Shown here piece by piece: positions 1 to 8,947 of a stretch of 64,000 nucleotides of DNA. The stretch's first letter is position 1; every line of letters begins with the position of its first letter. This stretch comes from Micromonospora craniellae. GTDB lineage: Bacteria; Actinomycetota; Actinomycetes; Mycobacteriales; Micromonosporaceae. Position numbers and translations under genes: made by a program. The stretch is taken from contig NZ_CP061725.1 of the NCBI RefSeq assembly GCF_014764405.1, positions 6,448,001-6,512,000 on the forward strand. Direction: 5' to 3'. The notes beneath the pieces were generated by a model. It made no database searches, was not told the DNA's origin, and worked only from the letters and a program-made list of their open reading frames with translations.

Positions 1-57
1 GCCCGCAAAGCTACCTGCCGCGTGCATCCCGGTGCCCGGCCTCGGCCCCGAGACCGG

Positions 58-1419
58 TCAGTCGGCCAGCACGTCCAGCAGTAGTGCCGCCGTCCACCCG
101 AAACCCGCCGAGCCGAGACCGGCTCCGGTCTCCGGGTGGAAGTACTCGTGACAACCGGCGGTCTCGGCCAGCCCGATCATCGACGCCCGCAGACCGGCGG
201 CGAGCCGGTCCTGCCCGTGCGCCAGCAGACCGCGCCGCACCAGCCAGTCGACGTTCATCCAACTCGGACCGCGCCAGTAGCGCAGTGGCTCGAAGTCGGC
301 GGAGGTGCGGTCGTGGCTGGGCAGCGGCCGGTCCATCCGCTCGGCCAGACCGAAGCGCGCCGAAGTGGCCTCCACCAGCACCGCCTCAACCTGCCGCGGC
401 GGCAGATCCGGCAGGATCAGCGGAGCCAGCCCCAGCACCGTACGGGCCGGGGTCAGCCGACCGGTCCGCAGGTCGCGGGGACGGAACGTGCCGGCGACCG
501 GGTCGTACAGCCGGTCCACCACCGCCGCGGTGATCCGGGCCGCGTGCTCCCGGTGCGGTCCCGGGTCGGCGTCGACCTCGGCTGCGATCCGGGCCAACGC
601 GTGCTCGGCGACGCCCATCGCGGCGTTGAACAGCGGACACTCCACCAGGAACGGATGCCGGTCGGCCAGCCCCTCGTCGCGGTAACCCGCCGCCCGGTAG
701 GCGGTGACGACGGCGACGTACCGCGCGTAGTCCAGGTCGGTGGGCCGGTGCGCGGCGGCGGCGTGCACGATGTCGGCTCGCCGGTACGCCCGCATGATCG
801 ACGCCTCGGCGGGTACCGCGGCCAACGGGTCGTCCCAGGCCGGACTGTTGTCCAGACCGGACTCCCACGGGTGTACGACGGCGGCCAGCCCGGCACCACC
901 GACGTCCCGGTGCACGCGGAGGTAGCGTTGCTGCGCCACCAGCCGGGGATAGAGCCGGCGCAACGCGTCCCGCGCCTGCGGCGAGGGGGCCCGCTCGTAG
1001 GCGTGCCAGGCGGCCAGCGCGTGCACCGGCGGCTGGACCAGCCCCGAGGTGGCCACCGGTGGCGTTCCCTCGACCTCGGTCGAGGCCCAGAACACCGGAC
1101 CCGGGAAGTACGCGCCGCCCGGCGCCGCCGGATTGAACACGATGTGCGGCACCCGGCCGTCACGCCACTGGGCGTCGAACAGGCTGGACAGCTCCGACCA
1201 GGCCCGCTCGGGGCGGACATGGGCCCAGCCGATCGCGATGAACGCCGAGTCCCAACTCCACTGGTGCGGATAGAGGGTGCGCGACGGGACGGTGTGGTCG
1301 TGCTCCCAGTTGGCGTCCAGAGTGGCCCGCGCCGCCTGCCACAGCCGGGCGTACCGCCCGTCGGCCGGGCGGGCCGCCGCCGGGCTCGGATCGGCCGACG
1401 GAACTGTCCGGTTAACCAT
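58..1419 (-). CDS. GH63/MGH1-like glycoside hydrolase
   Basis: A 453-residue protein resembling the mannosylglycerate hydrolase (MGH1)/GH63 C-terminal family, which folds as an (alpha/alpha)6 barrel and cleaves alpha-glucosides or alpha-mannosides by inversion. Visible family marks are QWSWDSAF near residue 54, YWRGPSWMNVDWL near residue 383 and FGWTAALLLD at the C-terminus. There is no signal peptide, so it probably acts in the cytoplasm on a small compatible-solute or storage glycoside; the substrate cannot be read from sequence. It is transcribed away from the methyltransferase gene at 1525. A perfect GTAGCGCTAC palindrome 14 bp upstream of the ATG suggests LacI-type control. Length is normal for the family. 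Confidence 0.8.
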   Translation of the reverse strand: MVNRTVPSADPSPAAARPADGRYARLWQAARATLDANWEHDHTVPSRTLYPHQWSWDSAFIAIGWAHVRPERAWSELSSLFDAQWRDGRVPHIVFNPAAPGGAYFPGPVFWASTEVEGTPPVATSGLVQPPVHALAAWHAYERAPSPQARDALRRLYPRLVAQQRYLRVHRDVGGAGLAAVVHPWESGLDNSPAWDDPLAAVPAEASIMRAYRRADIVHAAAAHRPTDLDYARYVAVVTAYRAAGYRDEGLADRHPFLVECPLFNAAMGVAEHALARIAAEVDADPGPHREHAARITAAVVDRLYDPVAGTFRPRDLRTGRLTPARTVLGLAPLILPDLPPRQVEAVLVEATSARFGLAERMDRPLPSHDRTSADFEPLRYWRGPSWMNVDWLVRRGLLAHGQDRLAAGLRASMIGLAETAGCHEYFHPETGAGLGSAGFGWTAALLLDVLAD

Positions 1420-1432
1420 GTGTCACATCCAG

Positions 1433-1442
1433 GTAGCGCTAC
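1433..1442. promoter_or_regulatory. LacI-type operator candidate
   Basis: Perfect 10-bp palindrome GTAGCGCTAC just upstream of the GH63-like gene. Its TAGCGCTA core matches the core of canonical LacI-family operators and of the other sites in this window. The assignment is inferred from pattern and position only. Confidence 0.45.
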
Positions 1443-1524
1443 GTTCCTCGCTAGGCTAGACGATCGTGGCATCAGCCACTGCGCACGGGGGCGCGCGAGC
1501 GACTCGACGCGAAGGAGCCCATCG

Positions 1525-2127
1525 ATGCAGCAGGGACCCACGGGCACCGAGGGTGCTGACTACACCCAGCGGTTGCGGCGGCTCAGTGGCGCACGGTGGA
1601 AGCAACTCCTGGACGTGCAGGCGCCGTACCGGTGGAACCTGCGGCGACTCGGCCTCGGCCGCACCCTCGACGTCGGGTCCGGTCTGGGCCGCAACCTGGT
1701 CAACCTGGGGGCCGGGGCGGTCGGCGTGGACCACAACCCGACCTCGGTGGCGTACACCCGCTCGCGGGGGCTGGAGGCGTACACCACGGAGGAGTTCCTC
1801 CGCAGCGAACACGCGCGTCCGGACGCGTTCGACTCCATGCTCGCCGCGCATCTGCTCGAACACATGCCAGCCGAGCAGGCCCGCGAGGTGGTCGCGTCGT
1901 ACCTGCCGTTCGTCCGCTCCGGCGGCCGGGCCGTCTTCATCACCCCGCAGGAGCGCGGGTACGACAGCGACGCGTCGCACGTCCGGTTCGTCGGCTTCGC
2001 CGAGGCGGCCGACACCTGCCGGGAGCTCGGGCTGACGATGTTGCGGCAGTACTCCTTCCCGTTCCCCCGGATCGCGGGGCGGGCGTTCACGTACAACGAG
2101 TTCGTGACCGTCGCCCGGCTGCCCTGA
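1525..2127 (+). CDS. class I SAM-dependent methyltransferase
   Basis: A 200-residue protein with the class I methyltransferase SAM-binding motif LDVGSGLGRNL near residue 49, followed by the acidic residue of motif II (GVDHNP) and AAHLLEHMP, which fits motif IV. The methyl acceptor is unknown. The ATG was chosen because GAAGGAG lies 7 nt upstream; the reading frame remains open far further upstream, but that stretch is antisense to the glycosidase gene. A second, unrelated methyltransferase follows 23 bp downstream on the same strand, so the two are probably cotranscribed. Confidence 0.8.
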   Translation: MQQGPTGTEGADYTQRLRRLSGARWKQLLDVQAPYRWNLRRLGLGRTLDVGSGLGRNLVNLGAGAVGVDHNPTSVAYTRSRGLEAYTTEEFLRSEHARPDAFDSMLAAHLLEHMPAEQAREVVASYLPFVRSGGRAVFITPQERGYDSDASHVRFVGFAEAADTCRELGLTMLRQYSFPFPRIAGRAFTYNEFVTVARLP

Positions 2128-2150
2128 GGCCGCCGGATACCGTGGGGCGC

Positions 2151-2756
2151 ATGGGCAACCCGACCCGGTGGGCCACCGAGACCGGCCCCGAGCACTCCCA
2201 GTGGTACGTCGACCGGTTCCGCCGCATGGCGGCCGACGGGGTCGACCTGGCCGGGGAGACCCGGTTGCTGGACACGCTGGTGCCGCCGGGCTCCCGGATC
2301 CTCGACGCCGGCTGCGGCACCGGTCGGGTCGGCGCCCAGCTCGCCGCCCGGGGCCACACCGTGGTCGGTGTGGACGCCGATCCGGTCCTGGTGGACGCGG
2401 CCCACGCCGACCACCCGGGGCCGCGTTGGCTGGTCGCCGACCTGACCGAGCTGGACCTGGCGGCGGCCGGTGAGCCCGAGCCCTTCGACGCGGCCGTGCT
2501 GGCCGGCAACGTGATGGCCTTCGTGGCGGCGGGCACCGAGGGCGCGGTGCTCCGACGCGTCGCCGCGCACCTGCGCCCGGACGGGGTGATGGCGGTCGGC
2601 TTCGGCACCGACCGGGGCTACCCGCTGGCCGACTTCGACGCCGACGTGGTCGGTGCCGGACTGCGCCTGGAACACCGCTTCGCGACCTGGGACCTCCGGC
2701 CGTGGCACGACGACGCCGACTTCGCCGTCACCATCCTGCGCCGCCCTCAGATGTAA
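2151..2756 (+). CDS. class I SAM-dependent methyltransferase
   Basis: A 201-residue protein with motif I ILDAGCGTGRVGAQLA near residue 49, motif II GVDADP and a FDAAVLAGNVMAF motif IV region. It belongs to the methyltransferase_25-like small enzymes; the substrate is not predictable. It follows the preceding methyltransferase by 23 bp. Its TAA stop lies inside a palindromic repeat that fills the gap to the convergent eccB gene, so that hairpin probably ends its transcript. Confidence 0.8.
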   Translation: MGNPTRWATETGPEHSQWYVDRFRRMAADGVDLAGETRLLDTLVPPGSRILDAGCGTGRVGAQLAARGHTVVGVDADPVLVDAAHADHPGPRWLVADLTELDLAAAGEPEPFDAAVLAGNVMAFVAAGTEGAVLRRVAAHLRPDGVMAVGFGTDRGYPLADFDADVVGAGLRLEHRFATWDLRPWHDDADFAVTILRRPQM

Positions 2757-2805
2757 GGAAGGGACCCTTCCTATGCACCAGGAGTTAGTAGGGGACCCTT
2801 CCTTA
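2754..2805. repeat. convergent-gene hairpin repeat, copy 1
   Basis: Imperfect inverted repeat: arms 2754-2773 and 2786-2805 match at 17 of 20 positions around a 12-nt loop. The loop TGCACCAGGAGT is the reverse complement of the loops of copies 2 and 3 with one change, so this copy lies in the opposite orientation. It fills the gap between two convergent genes and includes the stop codon of one. It is probably a bidirectional terminator belonging to a dispersed repeat family. Confidence 0.75.
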
Positions 2806-2807
2806 CA

Positions 2808-4190
2808 TCAGGGGGTGGCGGCCTGGCGGGCTGCCTCGGGGTCCAGGGGCGCTCCGGCGGGGATCAGATCGACCACGCCTGCGGGTAGCCGGACCGGGCG
2901 CACCTCGCCGTAGCCGAGCATGGCCGCCACGGCGGCGTCGGCCAGGACGTACCGCCGGCCGAGGTCGGTGACCAGCGAGATCGCCCCGCCGGTCGCGCCG
3001 GGCGTGGCGACCGATTCGACCACGGCCCCGCGCCCCGGTCCCACCAGCACCTGGTCGGCCACCTGGCCGGTCGGGCGGCTCTGCGGCGGCGGCGCGACGA
3101 CCGGCTCCGGCAGGTCCACACCGAGCAGCAGTTCGACCGGGCCGGTGTCGTCGCCGACCCGTACGCAGAGCGTCGCGGCGTCCCCGGCGGCCAGCCGGGG
3201 CGGTACCTCCGGTGGTGCGCCGGGACCGGTCGGGGCGAGGTCGTCGAGCTGGGGCAGCGTGGCGAATCGCCCGAGGCTGATCTGGTCCGGCTCGCGCTGG
3301 CCGGTCCGGGCCAGCAACAGGGCGGCCTGCAACTCGGTGATGCCGGCCAGGCCGTCGCGCAGCACCACCGCGTACTGTCGTCCGCCGCCGGGGTTGCGCA
3401 CCACCAGCACGTCGCCGACCCGCGCGCCCGAGACCTCCACGGATCGGTCGCCGAGGCCGGGCACCTGCAACGGCTTCAGGTCGGCACCGGCCGGGACGGC
3501 GTTGAGCAGGGCCGCGGCGACGGGGACGGCCCGCGCCCGGGTCACCGCCAGCGCGGCCAGCACCCGGTCGGTGTCCCGGACCAGGTGCCGTCGCTGCTGC
3601 CAGAGCAGATGCAACGCGCCGTCGGGGGCGCGCAGCAGCAGGGCGTACGCGCCGAGAGGTCGACTGCCGTCGGCGCCGGGACCGACCAGCAGCACCGACC
3701 GTGGCCGTCCGGGGCCGGACGGGGCCACGGTCGAGGAGCAGACCGTCCACGGCGCGGTAATGAGCCGTCCGGTGTCCGGCAGCGAGTCGGGTACGTCGCT
3801 GATGCCCAGCGGTACGCCACGCGGCACCCCGTCGAGCGACCGGCGTGACACCAGCACGGTCGTCGGCCGGTCCGCACCGACGATGAGCAGCGCCGAGGTG
3901 TAGTTGCGCACCGGGTGCAGCCGCTGTTCACGGTAGACGAACCGGGCTCCGGACTCCTTCTCGACGATGACGGCGGCGGTGTCCCGCCACGTCGCGCCGC
4001 CGCCGGTGAACAGGCCGTAGAGGGCGAACGCGCCCAACCCGACGACCGCCACCAGGACGCTGGCCAGGGCGGCACCGGCGAGCCGCCGCATCGGGGAGTG
4101 CGCCGGGTCGGTCTCGCGCATCACCAGTGCCGCCACCACCCGCTGGAGGGTGAACTGGTATGAGTGGAGCTGGTCCTGCCGCGACGGCAT
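2808..4190 (-). CDS. eccB: type VII secretion protein EccB
   Basis: A 460-residue EccB, the bitopic membrane component of ESX/type VII secretion complexes. The N-terminus carries the family signature PSRQDQLHSYQFTLQRVVAA, which lies in the cytoplasm, followed by one membrane helix around residues 38-62. The remainder is the long extracytoplasmic repeat domain with DTGRLI, VLLVGPGADG and GALHLLWQQRRHLV. The ATG is preceded by GGAGGAG. No other ESX gene (EccC, EccD, EsxA/B, MycP) lies nearby, so this is either an orphan or a distant part of the locus. It is convergent with the methyltransferase pair. Confidence 0.88.
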   Translation of the reverse strand: MPSRQDQLHSYQFTLQRVVAALVMRETDPAHSPMRRLAGAALASVLVAVVGLGAFALYGLFTGGGATWRDTAAVIVEKESGARFVYREQRLHPVRNYTSALLIVGADRPTTVLVSRRSLDGVPRGVPLGISDVPDSLPDTGRLITAPWTVCSSTVAPSGPGRPRSVLLVGPGADGSRPLGAYALLLRAPDGALHLLWQQRRHLVRDTDRVLAALAVTRARAVPVAAALLNAVPAGADLKPLQVPGLGDRSVEVSGARVGDVLVVRNPGGGRQYAVVLRDGLAGITELQAALLLARTGQREPDQISLGRFATLPQLDDLAPTGPGAPPEVPPRLAAGDAATLCVRVGDDTGPVELLLGVDLPEPVVAPPPQSRPTGQVADQVLVGPGRGAVVESVATPGATGGAISLVTDLGRRYVLADAAVAAMLGYGEVRPVRLPAGVVDLIPAGAPLDPEAARQAATP

Positions 4191-4294
4191 GCGATCTCCT
4201 CCGCGCGAGACGGTCGGCGCACAGGATATGCGGCGCGTCGATGTCGCGGGGACCGTGCGTCACCGCCTGCCGGCTTGCGCGTAGCATCCGGCCG

Positions 4295-5038
4295 GTGAGC
4301 GTACGTTTCGAGGAGTTGGCCTGGCGCCCCACCCCGCTCGGCGAGATCAGCCTGCGCCGACGCCGGGACCCCCGTCTCGACCTCGACGTGTACGAGGTCA
4401 AGCTCGACGACGAGTTCCTGATGTCGAGCCTCTTCACCGCCGGTGAGATCGCGCTGGCCCGGTTGGGTCTGGCACCGCTGTCGGGGCCCGGCCTGGACGT
4501 GGCCGTCGGTGGTCTCGGGCTCGGCTACACGGCGCGGACCGTGCTGGCCGACGACCGGGTGGGTGCGCTGCTGGTGGTGGAGGCGGTCGAGGACGTCATC
4601 GACTGGCACCGGCGCGAGTTGTTGCCGTTCGCCGCCGGGCTGGCCACCGATCCGCGTACCCGGCTGGCCCGGGCCGACTTCTTCGCCCGGGTGGCCGGCG
4701 GGGACGGCCTCGACCCCGACGCGCCCGGGCGTCGTTTCGACGCCGTCCTGCTGGACGTCGACCACTCCCCCCGGCACGTGCTGCACCCGAGCCACGCCGA
4801 CTTCTACACCCCGGCGGGACGGCGCCGGTTGGCGCGGCTGCTGCACCCGGGCGGGGTGTTCGCGCTCTGGTCGGACGACCCGCCCGACCCGGGGTTCGAG
4901 GCGGTGCTGGCCGAGGTCTTCCCGACCAGCCGTGCCCACGTGGTGCGTTTCGCGAATCCACTGACCGGCGGTGAGTCGGCCAACACCGTCTATGTGGTGC
5001 AGACCTCGACCGGGCCTGACCTGGTCGAGCAGGCATGA
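4295..5038 (+). CDS. spermidine synthase-like methyltransferase
   Basis: A 247-residue protein of the spermidine-synthase-like Rossmann methyltransferase group. GLGLGYTARTVL (motif I), EAVEDVIDWHR (motif II) and FDAVLLDVDHSPRHVL (motif IV) are visible, then GGVFALWSDDPPD. It lacks a clear N-terminal beta-barrel tetramerisation domain and is shorter than true SpeE, so aminopropyl transfer is doubtful and the substrate is unknown. The GTG at VSVRFEEL was chosen because conserved-looking sequence begins there and the 104-bp gap from eccB is then left as a promoter region. Confidence 0.7.
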   Translation: MSVRFEELAWRPTPLGEISLRRRRDPRLDLDVYEVKLDDEFLMSSLFTAGEIALARLGLAPLSGPGLDVAVGGLGLGYTARTVLADDRVGALLVVEAVEDVIDWHRRELLPFAAGLATDPRTRLARADFFARVAGGDGLDPDAPGRRFDAVLLDVDHSPRHVLHPSHADFYTPAGRRRLARLLHPGGVFALWSDDPPDPGFEAVLAEVFPTSRAHVVRFANPLTGGESANTVYVVQTSTGPDLVEQA

Positions 5039-5110
5039 GGCCGGGCCGAACGGGGTAGCTGACCAGGCAGGCCGCCCGGATCGTCCGGGCGACCTGCTCG
5101 GGAGGTGGAG

Positions 5111-5287
5111 ATGCGTGCCCTGCTCTGGGTGGTCGGCGTGGTGGCCGGTGTGCTCGTCCTTCTCGGGCTGCTCCTCGAAGCGGTCCGCTGGCTCCTCATC
5201 ATCGGCGTCATCGCGCTCGTCGCGGTGATCGCGCTGGCCTTCGTCAAGGGCCGGCAGTCGGCCCAGAACTATCCCAGCCGCCGCTGA
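5111..5287 (+). CDS. small two-helix membrane protein
   Basis: A 58-residue protein with two hydrophobic segments (LLWVVGVVAGVLVLLGLLL and LLIIGVIALVAVIALAFV) separated by a short EAVRW turn, ending in a basic tail KGRQSAQNYPSRR. The ATG sits 5 nt after a perfect GGAGG. It is not assigned to a named family; short actinobacterial proteins of this shape are common and of unknown function. It ends 9 bp before the convergent desaturase gene. Confidence 0.65.
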   Translation: MRALLWVVGVVAGVLVLLGLLLEAVRWLLIIGVIALVAVIALAFVKGRQSAQNYPSRR

Positions 5288-5296
5288 CCTGCGCCG

Positions 5297-6445
5297 TCAG
5301 ACTCCGGCGGCGGCGAGGGCGGGAGTCGCCGGACGGTCGTCGGTGACATCGGTACGCCGACGTCGGTTCGGCAGGGCGAGGCGGAAGACCTTGCCCCACG
5401 CGGAGAGCACCTGTCGCGGCAGGGAGCCGGTGACGTACTTCAGGCCGTACTTGTCGAACAGCGCCCGCACCTCGGGAGCGATCTCCTGGTAGCGGTTGCT
5501 GGGCAGGTCGGGGAAGAGGTGGTGCTCGATCTGGAACGACAGGTTGCCGGTCATGATGTGCATCAGCTTGCTGCCGCTGATGTTGCCCGAGCCGAGCATC
5601 TGCCGCAGGTACCACTCGCCCCGGGTCTCCCCCTCGATCGAGGTCTTCTCGAAGGTCTCCACGCCCTGCGGGAAGTGCCCGCACATGATCACCGAGTGGC
5701 TCCACAGGTTGCGGACCAGGTTGGCGGTGAAGGTCGCGGCCATGGTGTGGAAGAACGACGGGCCGGACAGCAGTGGGTGGATCACGTAGTCCTTGAGGAC
5801 CTGGCGGCGGATCTTCCGGCCGACCGCGCGGAGCCGGGCGCGGAACTCCGGGCTCTTGTGCTTGCCGTCCTTGAGGTTGTTGGCCAGGTCAAGGTCGTAC
5901 GCGGCGACGCCGTACTCGAAGAAGCAGGCGTTGACGAAGTTGTAGACCGGCTGACCCAGGTAGGCCGGGTGCCAGGGCTGGTCCTCATCCACCCGCATGA
6001 TGCCGTAGCCGAGGTCGTTGTCCTTGCCGACCACGTTGGTGTAGCGGTGGTGCAGCTCGTTGTGCGACTCCTTCCACTGCGACGCCGGGGTGGCGTGGTC
6101 CCACTCCCAGCTCGTCGAGTGGATCTTCGGGTCGCGCATCCAGTCCCACTGGCCGTGCAGGACGTTGTGCCCGATCTCCATGTTCTCCAGGATCTTGGCC
6201 ACCGACAGCCCGGCGGTGCCGATGATCCAGGCCGGCGGGAACAGCGAGAACAGCAGCACCACCCGGCTGCCGACCTCCAGCTTGCGCTGTGTCGAGATCA
6301 CCTTGCGGATGTACGCGGCGTCCCGCTCGCCCCGGGAGTTGATCACGCGCTCCCGCAGGGCGTCGAGCTCCCGGCCGAGGTTCTCGATGTCCTCGGCGCT
6401 GAGGTGCGCGATCGGGTTGTTGGCCTTCTTCTGGATCACGGTCAC
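5297..6445 (-). CDS. membrane acyl-CoA/acyl-lipid desaturase
   Basis: A 382-residue membrane fatty-acid desaturase that inserts a double bond into acyl chains using O2 and a di-iron centre. The three histidine boxes are present: GHNVLHGQWD near residue 93, HNELHHRYTN near residue 129, and QIEHHLFPDLP near residue 308. The Q in the third box is typical of front-end or DesA3-type enzymes. Its electron donor is encoded 16 bp upstream on the same strand, so they form one operon (compare mycobacterial DesA3 with Rv3230c). The likely role is membrane fluidity adjustment. Confidence 0.88.
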   Translation of the reverse strand: MTVIQKKANNPIAHLSAEDIENLGRELDALRERVINSRGERDAAYIRKVISTQRKLEVGSRVVLLFSLFPPAWIIGTAGLSVAKILENMEIGHNVLHGQWDWMRDPKIHSTSWEWDHATPASQWKESHNELHHRYTNVVGKDNDLGYGIMRVDEDQPWHPAYLGQPVYNFVNACFFEYGVAAYDLDLANNLKDGKHKSPEFRARLRAVGRKIRRQVLKDYVIHPLLSGPSFFHTMAATFTANLVRNLWSHSVIMCGHFPQGVETFEKTSIEGETRGEWYLRQMLGSGNISGSKLMHIMTGNLSFQIEHHLFPDLPSNRYQEIAPEVRALFDKYGLKYVTGSLPRQVLSAWGKVFRLALPNRRRRTDVTDDRPATPALAAAGV

Positions 6446-6461
6446 GGCGGCGGTTCTCCGA

Positions 6462-7553
6462 TCAGATCTCGAGTTCGCAGGGCCCGGCCGCGGCCGACAC
6501 GCAGGTCTGCACGCGTACGCCGTCGCCCGGCAGGGCGGTGGTGAGCTGTCCGTTACGCAGGTCGCGGACAGCGCCCTCGCGAAGTGGCAGCACGCAGCCG
6601 AAGCAGATGCCCATCCGGCAACCGGAGGGCATCAGCACGCCGGCGTTCTCACCGGCGTCGAGCAGCGGGGTGGTGCCGTCGGCCGCCACGGTCACCGACG
6701 AGGTGGTGAAGGTGACCGTGCCGCCGTCACCGGCGGTGATGATGGTGGGTCGGAAGCGTTCGGTGTGCAGGCGCTCGGCGTGTCCGCGAGCGGCCCAGTG
6801 CGCCTCGGCCGCGTCGAGCAGACCGAGCGGGCCGCACGCCCAGGTCCGGCGCTCCAGGTGGTCGGGGACGAGGGTGTCGAGTTCGGCGACGTCCAGCAGT
6901 CCCTCGACAGCGGTGTGCCGCTCGACCAGCCGGAGGGTGCCACGCTCGGCGAGGGCGCGCAGCTCCGGGCCGAAGACGACATCGACGGCGGTCGGCGCCG
7001 AGTGGACGAGCACCACGTCGCTGCCGTCCAGCGCACCGGAGCGGAGCATCCCGGCGACCGGGGTGATGCCGCTGCCGGCGGTGAGGAACAGCACCCGTTC
7101 CGGCGCCGGCGAGGGCAGCACGAAGTCACCGCGCGCCTGGTCGAGCTGCACCAGCGTGCCGGGGCGTACCCGCCGCACCAGGTGGTTGCTGACCACGCCG
7201 TCCGGGATCGCCTTGACGGTCACCGAGATCGGGTCGGTCCGGCGCGCGGGGGCCGAGGTCACCGAGTAGGCCCGCCACTGGCGTACGCCGTCGACGTCGA
7301 CACCGAGCCGCACGTACTGGCCCGGGACGTGACCGCGCCAACTGCGTCCCGGCTGGATCAGCACGGTCGCCGCGTCCGCCGTCTCCGGGCGTACCTCGAC
7401 GATCCGCCCCCGCAGATCGGCGCCGGCCCGCAGCGGGGCGACCAGATCGAGGTAGTCCCCGGGCAGTACCGGTGTGGTCACCGACTCGGCGAGTCGCCAC
7501 AGGCGGCGCCGTAGGGATACCTTGGCGCCCGGTCGCGGAACAGTGGCGGTCAT
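6462..7553 (-). CDS. ferredoxin reductase with C-terminal 2Fe-2S domain
   Basis: A 363-residue flavin/iron-sulfur reductase that passes electrons from NAD(P)H to the adjacent desaturase. The FAD-binding motif WRAYSVTSAP occurs near residue 113, the pyridine nucleotide site GSGITPVAGMLR near residue 169, and a C-terminal plant-type 2Fe-2S cluster in CRMGICFGCVLP with a last Cys in VQTCVS. It resembles Rv3230c, the partner of DesA3. It is the first gene of the operon and is divergent from the PucR regulator, with 84 bp between start codons. Confidence 0.88.
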   Translation of the reverse strand: MTATVPRPGAKVSLRRRLWRLAESVTTPVLPGDYLDLVAPLRAGADLRGRIVEVRPETADAATVLIQPGRSWRGHVPGQYVRLGVDVDGVRQWRAYSVTSAPARRTDPISVTVKAIPDGVVSNHLVRRVRPGTLVQLDQARGDFVLPSPAPERVLFLTAGSGITPVAGMLRSGALDGSDVVLVHSAPTAVDVVFGPELRALAERGTLRLVERHTAVEGLLDVAELDTLVPDHLERRTWACGPLGLLDAAEAHWAARGHAERLHTERFRPTIITAGDGGTVTFTTSSVTVAADGTTPLLDAGENAGVLMPSGCRMGICFGCVLPLREGAVRDLRNGQLTTALPGDGVRVQTCVSAAAGPCELEI

Positions 7554-7637
7554 ACGACGATGGTCGCGGCGCGCTGGGCATAAAATCTTGGCCGGCGAAG
7601 GTAAAGCGACCCATCTGTTTTGTGCGGGGAGAACAAC

Positions 7638-8873
7638 GTGGCGGAAACCTCCGGCACCACCCATCGGGCGGCCCGCATCGAATTGGACCAACGGGTGGCC
7701 CGTGAGCTGCGCGACCGCCTGCCGCTGGTCGCCGAACGAACCGTCACCGCGATCACGGCGGAGGTGCCCAGCTACTCCGGCACCCTGACCGGACAGATGC
7801 GACACAAGATAGAGAACGCGGTGCAGATCGCGTTGGGCACGTTCCTGCAACTGCTCGAACGGTCTCACGGCGGCGACCCCAGCACACCGCTGGTCCCGGC
7901 GCTGGAGGCCGCGTACGCGCTGGGCAGCGGCGAGGCCCGGTCGGGTCGCAGCGTGGACGCGCTGCTGGCCGCGTACCGGATCGGCGCCCGGGTCTCCTGG
8001 CGGGAGCTGGCCGCCACCACCGTGGCGATCGGGTCGCCCGCCGCCGCGGTCGCCGAGTTCGCCGAGCTGATGTTCGCCTACATCGACGAACTCTCCGCAG
8101 CCAGCGTGGCCGGGCACGCCGACGAGCTGGCCAGCGTCGGCCGGGCCCGGCGGCGCAACCTGGAACGGCTGACCCAGCAGTTGCTCCTCGGCGAGCCGGA
8201 GGACGTGCTGGTGCGCAGCGCGGAGCGGGCCGACTGGCCGCTGCCGCAGACGTTGACCGTCGTGCTGCTGCCGCAGACGAAGCTGCGCGGCGCGCTGGCC
8301 CTGCTCGACGAGCGCACACTGGAGAGCAACGAGGAGCTGCCCGCCGGTGAGCCGGGCGAGGAGACCGCCGTACTGCTCGTACCGGACATGCACGGCGACC
8401 GGCGACGGCAGCTCGCCCGGGTGTTGCAGGGCCGCCGCGCCGTGCTCGGGCCGGCCCGCCCGTGGGCCCGGGCCTGCTCGTCCTACCGCCGGGTGCTGCG
8501 GGTCAGCGCCCTGGGCATCGCCCCACCCGACGACGGCGAGCCGTTGGACACCGAGCGGCACCTGGCCGAGTTGCTGCTCAGCGCCGACGGGGAGGCCCTC
8601 GCCGACCTGCGCGCCCGGGTCCTGCAACCCCTCGCCGAGCTGCCCGCCGCCACCGCTGAGCGGCTCACCGAGACACTGCGCTCCTGGCTGCTGCACCAGG
8701 GCCGACGTGACGACGTCGCCGCCGACCTCTTCGTGCACCCGCAGACCGTGCGGTACCGGATGGGTCAGCTCCGCCAGCTCTACGGTGAACGGCTCACCGA
8801 TCCGCGCAGTCTGCTGGACCTCACCGTGGCGTTGGCGCTGGTGGCACCCGGCCCGCCCGCCGCGACGCCCTGA
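7638..8873 (+). CDS. PucR family transcriptional regulator
   Basis: A 411-residue PucR/CdaR-type regulator. The N-terminal half is helical with a central CdaR GGDEF-like region. The C-terminal PucR HTH holds VAADLFVHPQTVRYRMGQL near residue 369. The GTG was chosen because GGGGAGA precedes it by 5 nt; an in-frame TTG 18 bp upstream is less likely. Divergence from the reductase-desaturase operon suggests that it controls that operon. The ligand is unknown. Confidence 0.82.
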   Translation: MAETSGTTHRAARIELDQRVARELRDRLPLVAERTVTAITAEVPSYSGTLTGQMRHKIENAVQIALGTFLQLLERSHGGDPSTPLVPALEAAYALGSGEARSGRSVDALLAAYRIGARVSWRELAATTVAIGSPAAAVAEFAELMFAYIDELSAASVAGHADELASVGRARRRNLERLTQQLLLGEPEDVLVRSAERADWPLPQTLTVVLLPQTKLRGALALLDERTLESNEELPAGEPGEETAVLLVPDMHGDRRRQLARVLQGRRAVLGPARPWARACSSYRRVLRVSALGIAPPDDGEPLDTERHLAELLLSADGEALADLRARVLQPLAELPAATAERLTETLRSWLLHQGRRDDVAADLFVHPQTVRYRMGQLRQLYGERLTDPRSLLDLTVALALVAPGPPAATP

Positions 8874-8884
8874 GCGCCCGTGAA

Positions 8885-8932
8885 AGGAAGGGTCCCCTGC
8901 TAACGCCTGGTGTATAGCAGGGGACCCTTCCT
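8885..8932. repeat. convergent-gene hairpin repeat, copy 2
   Basis: Perfect 18-bp inverted repeat (arms 8885-8902 and 8915-8932, beginning AGGAAGGGTCCCC) around a 12-nt loop. It differs from copy 3 by one loop base. It lies between the convergent pucR and antiporter genes and probably terminates both. Confidence 0.8.
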
Positions 8933-8947
8933 AACACATGGCGCGGC

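Noticed and set aside
136..1524. Long plus-strand open frame continuing upstream of the methyltransferase start
   Set aside because: It is antisense to the GH63-like gene, has no protein-like composition, and the ribosome site at 1511-1517 marks the true start at 1525.
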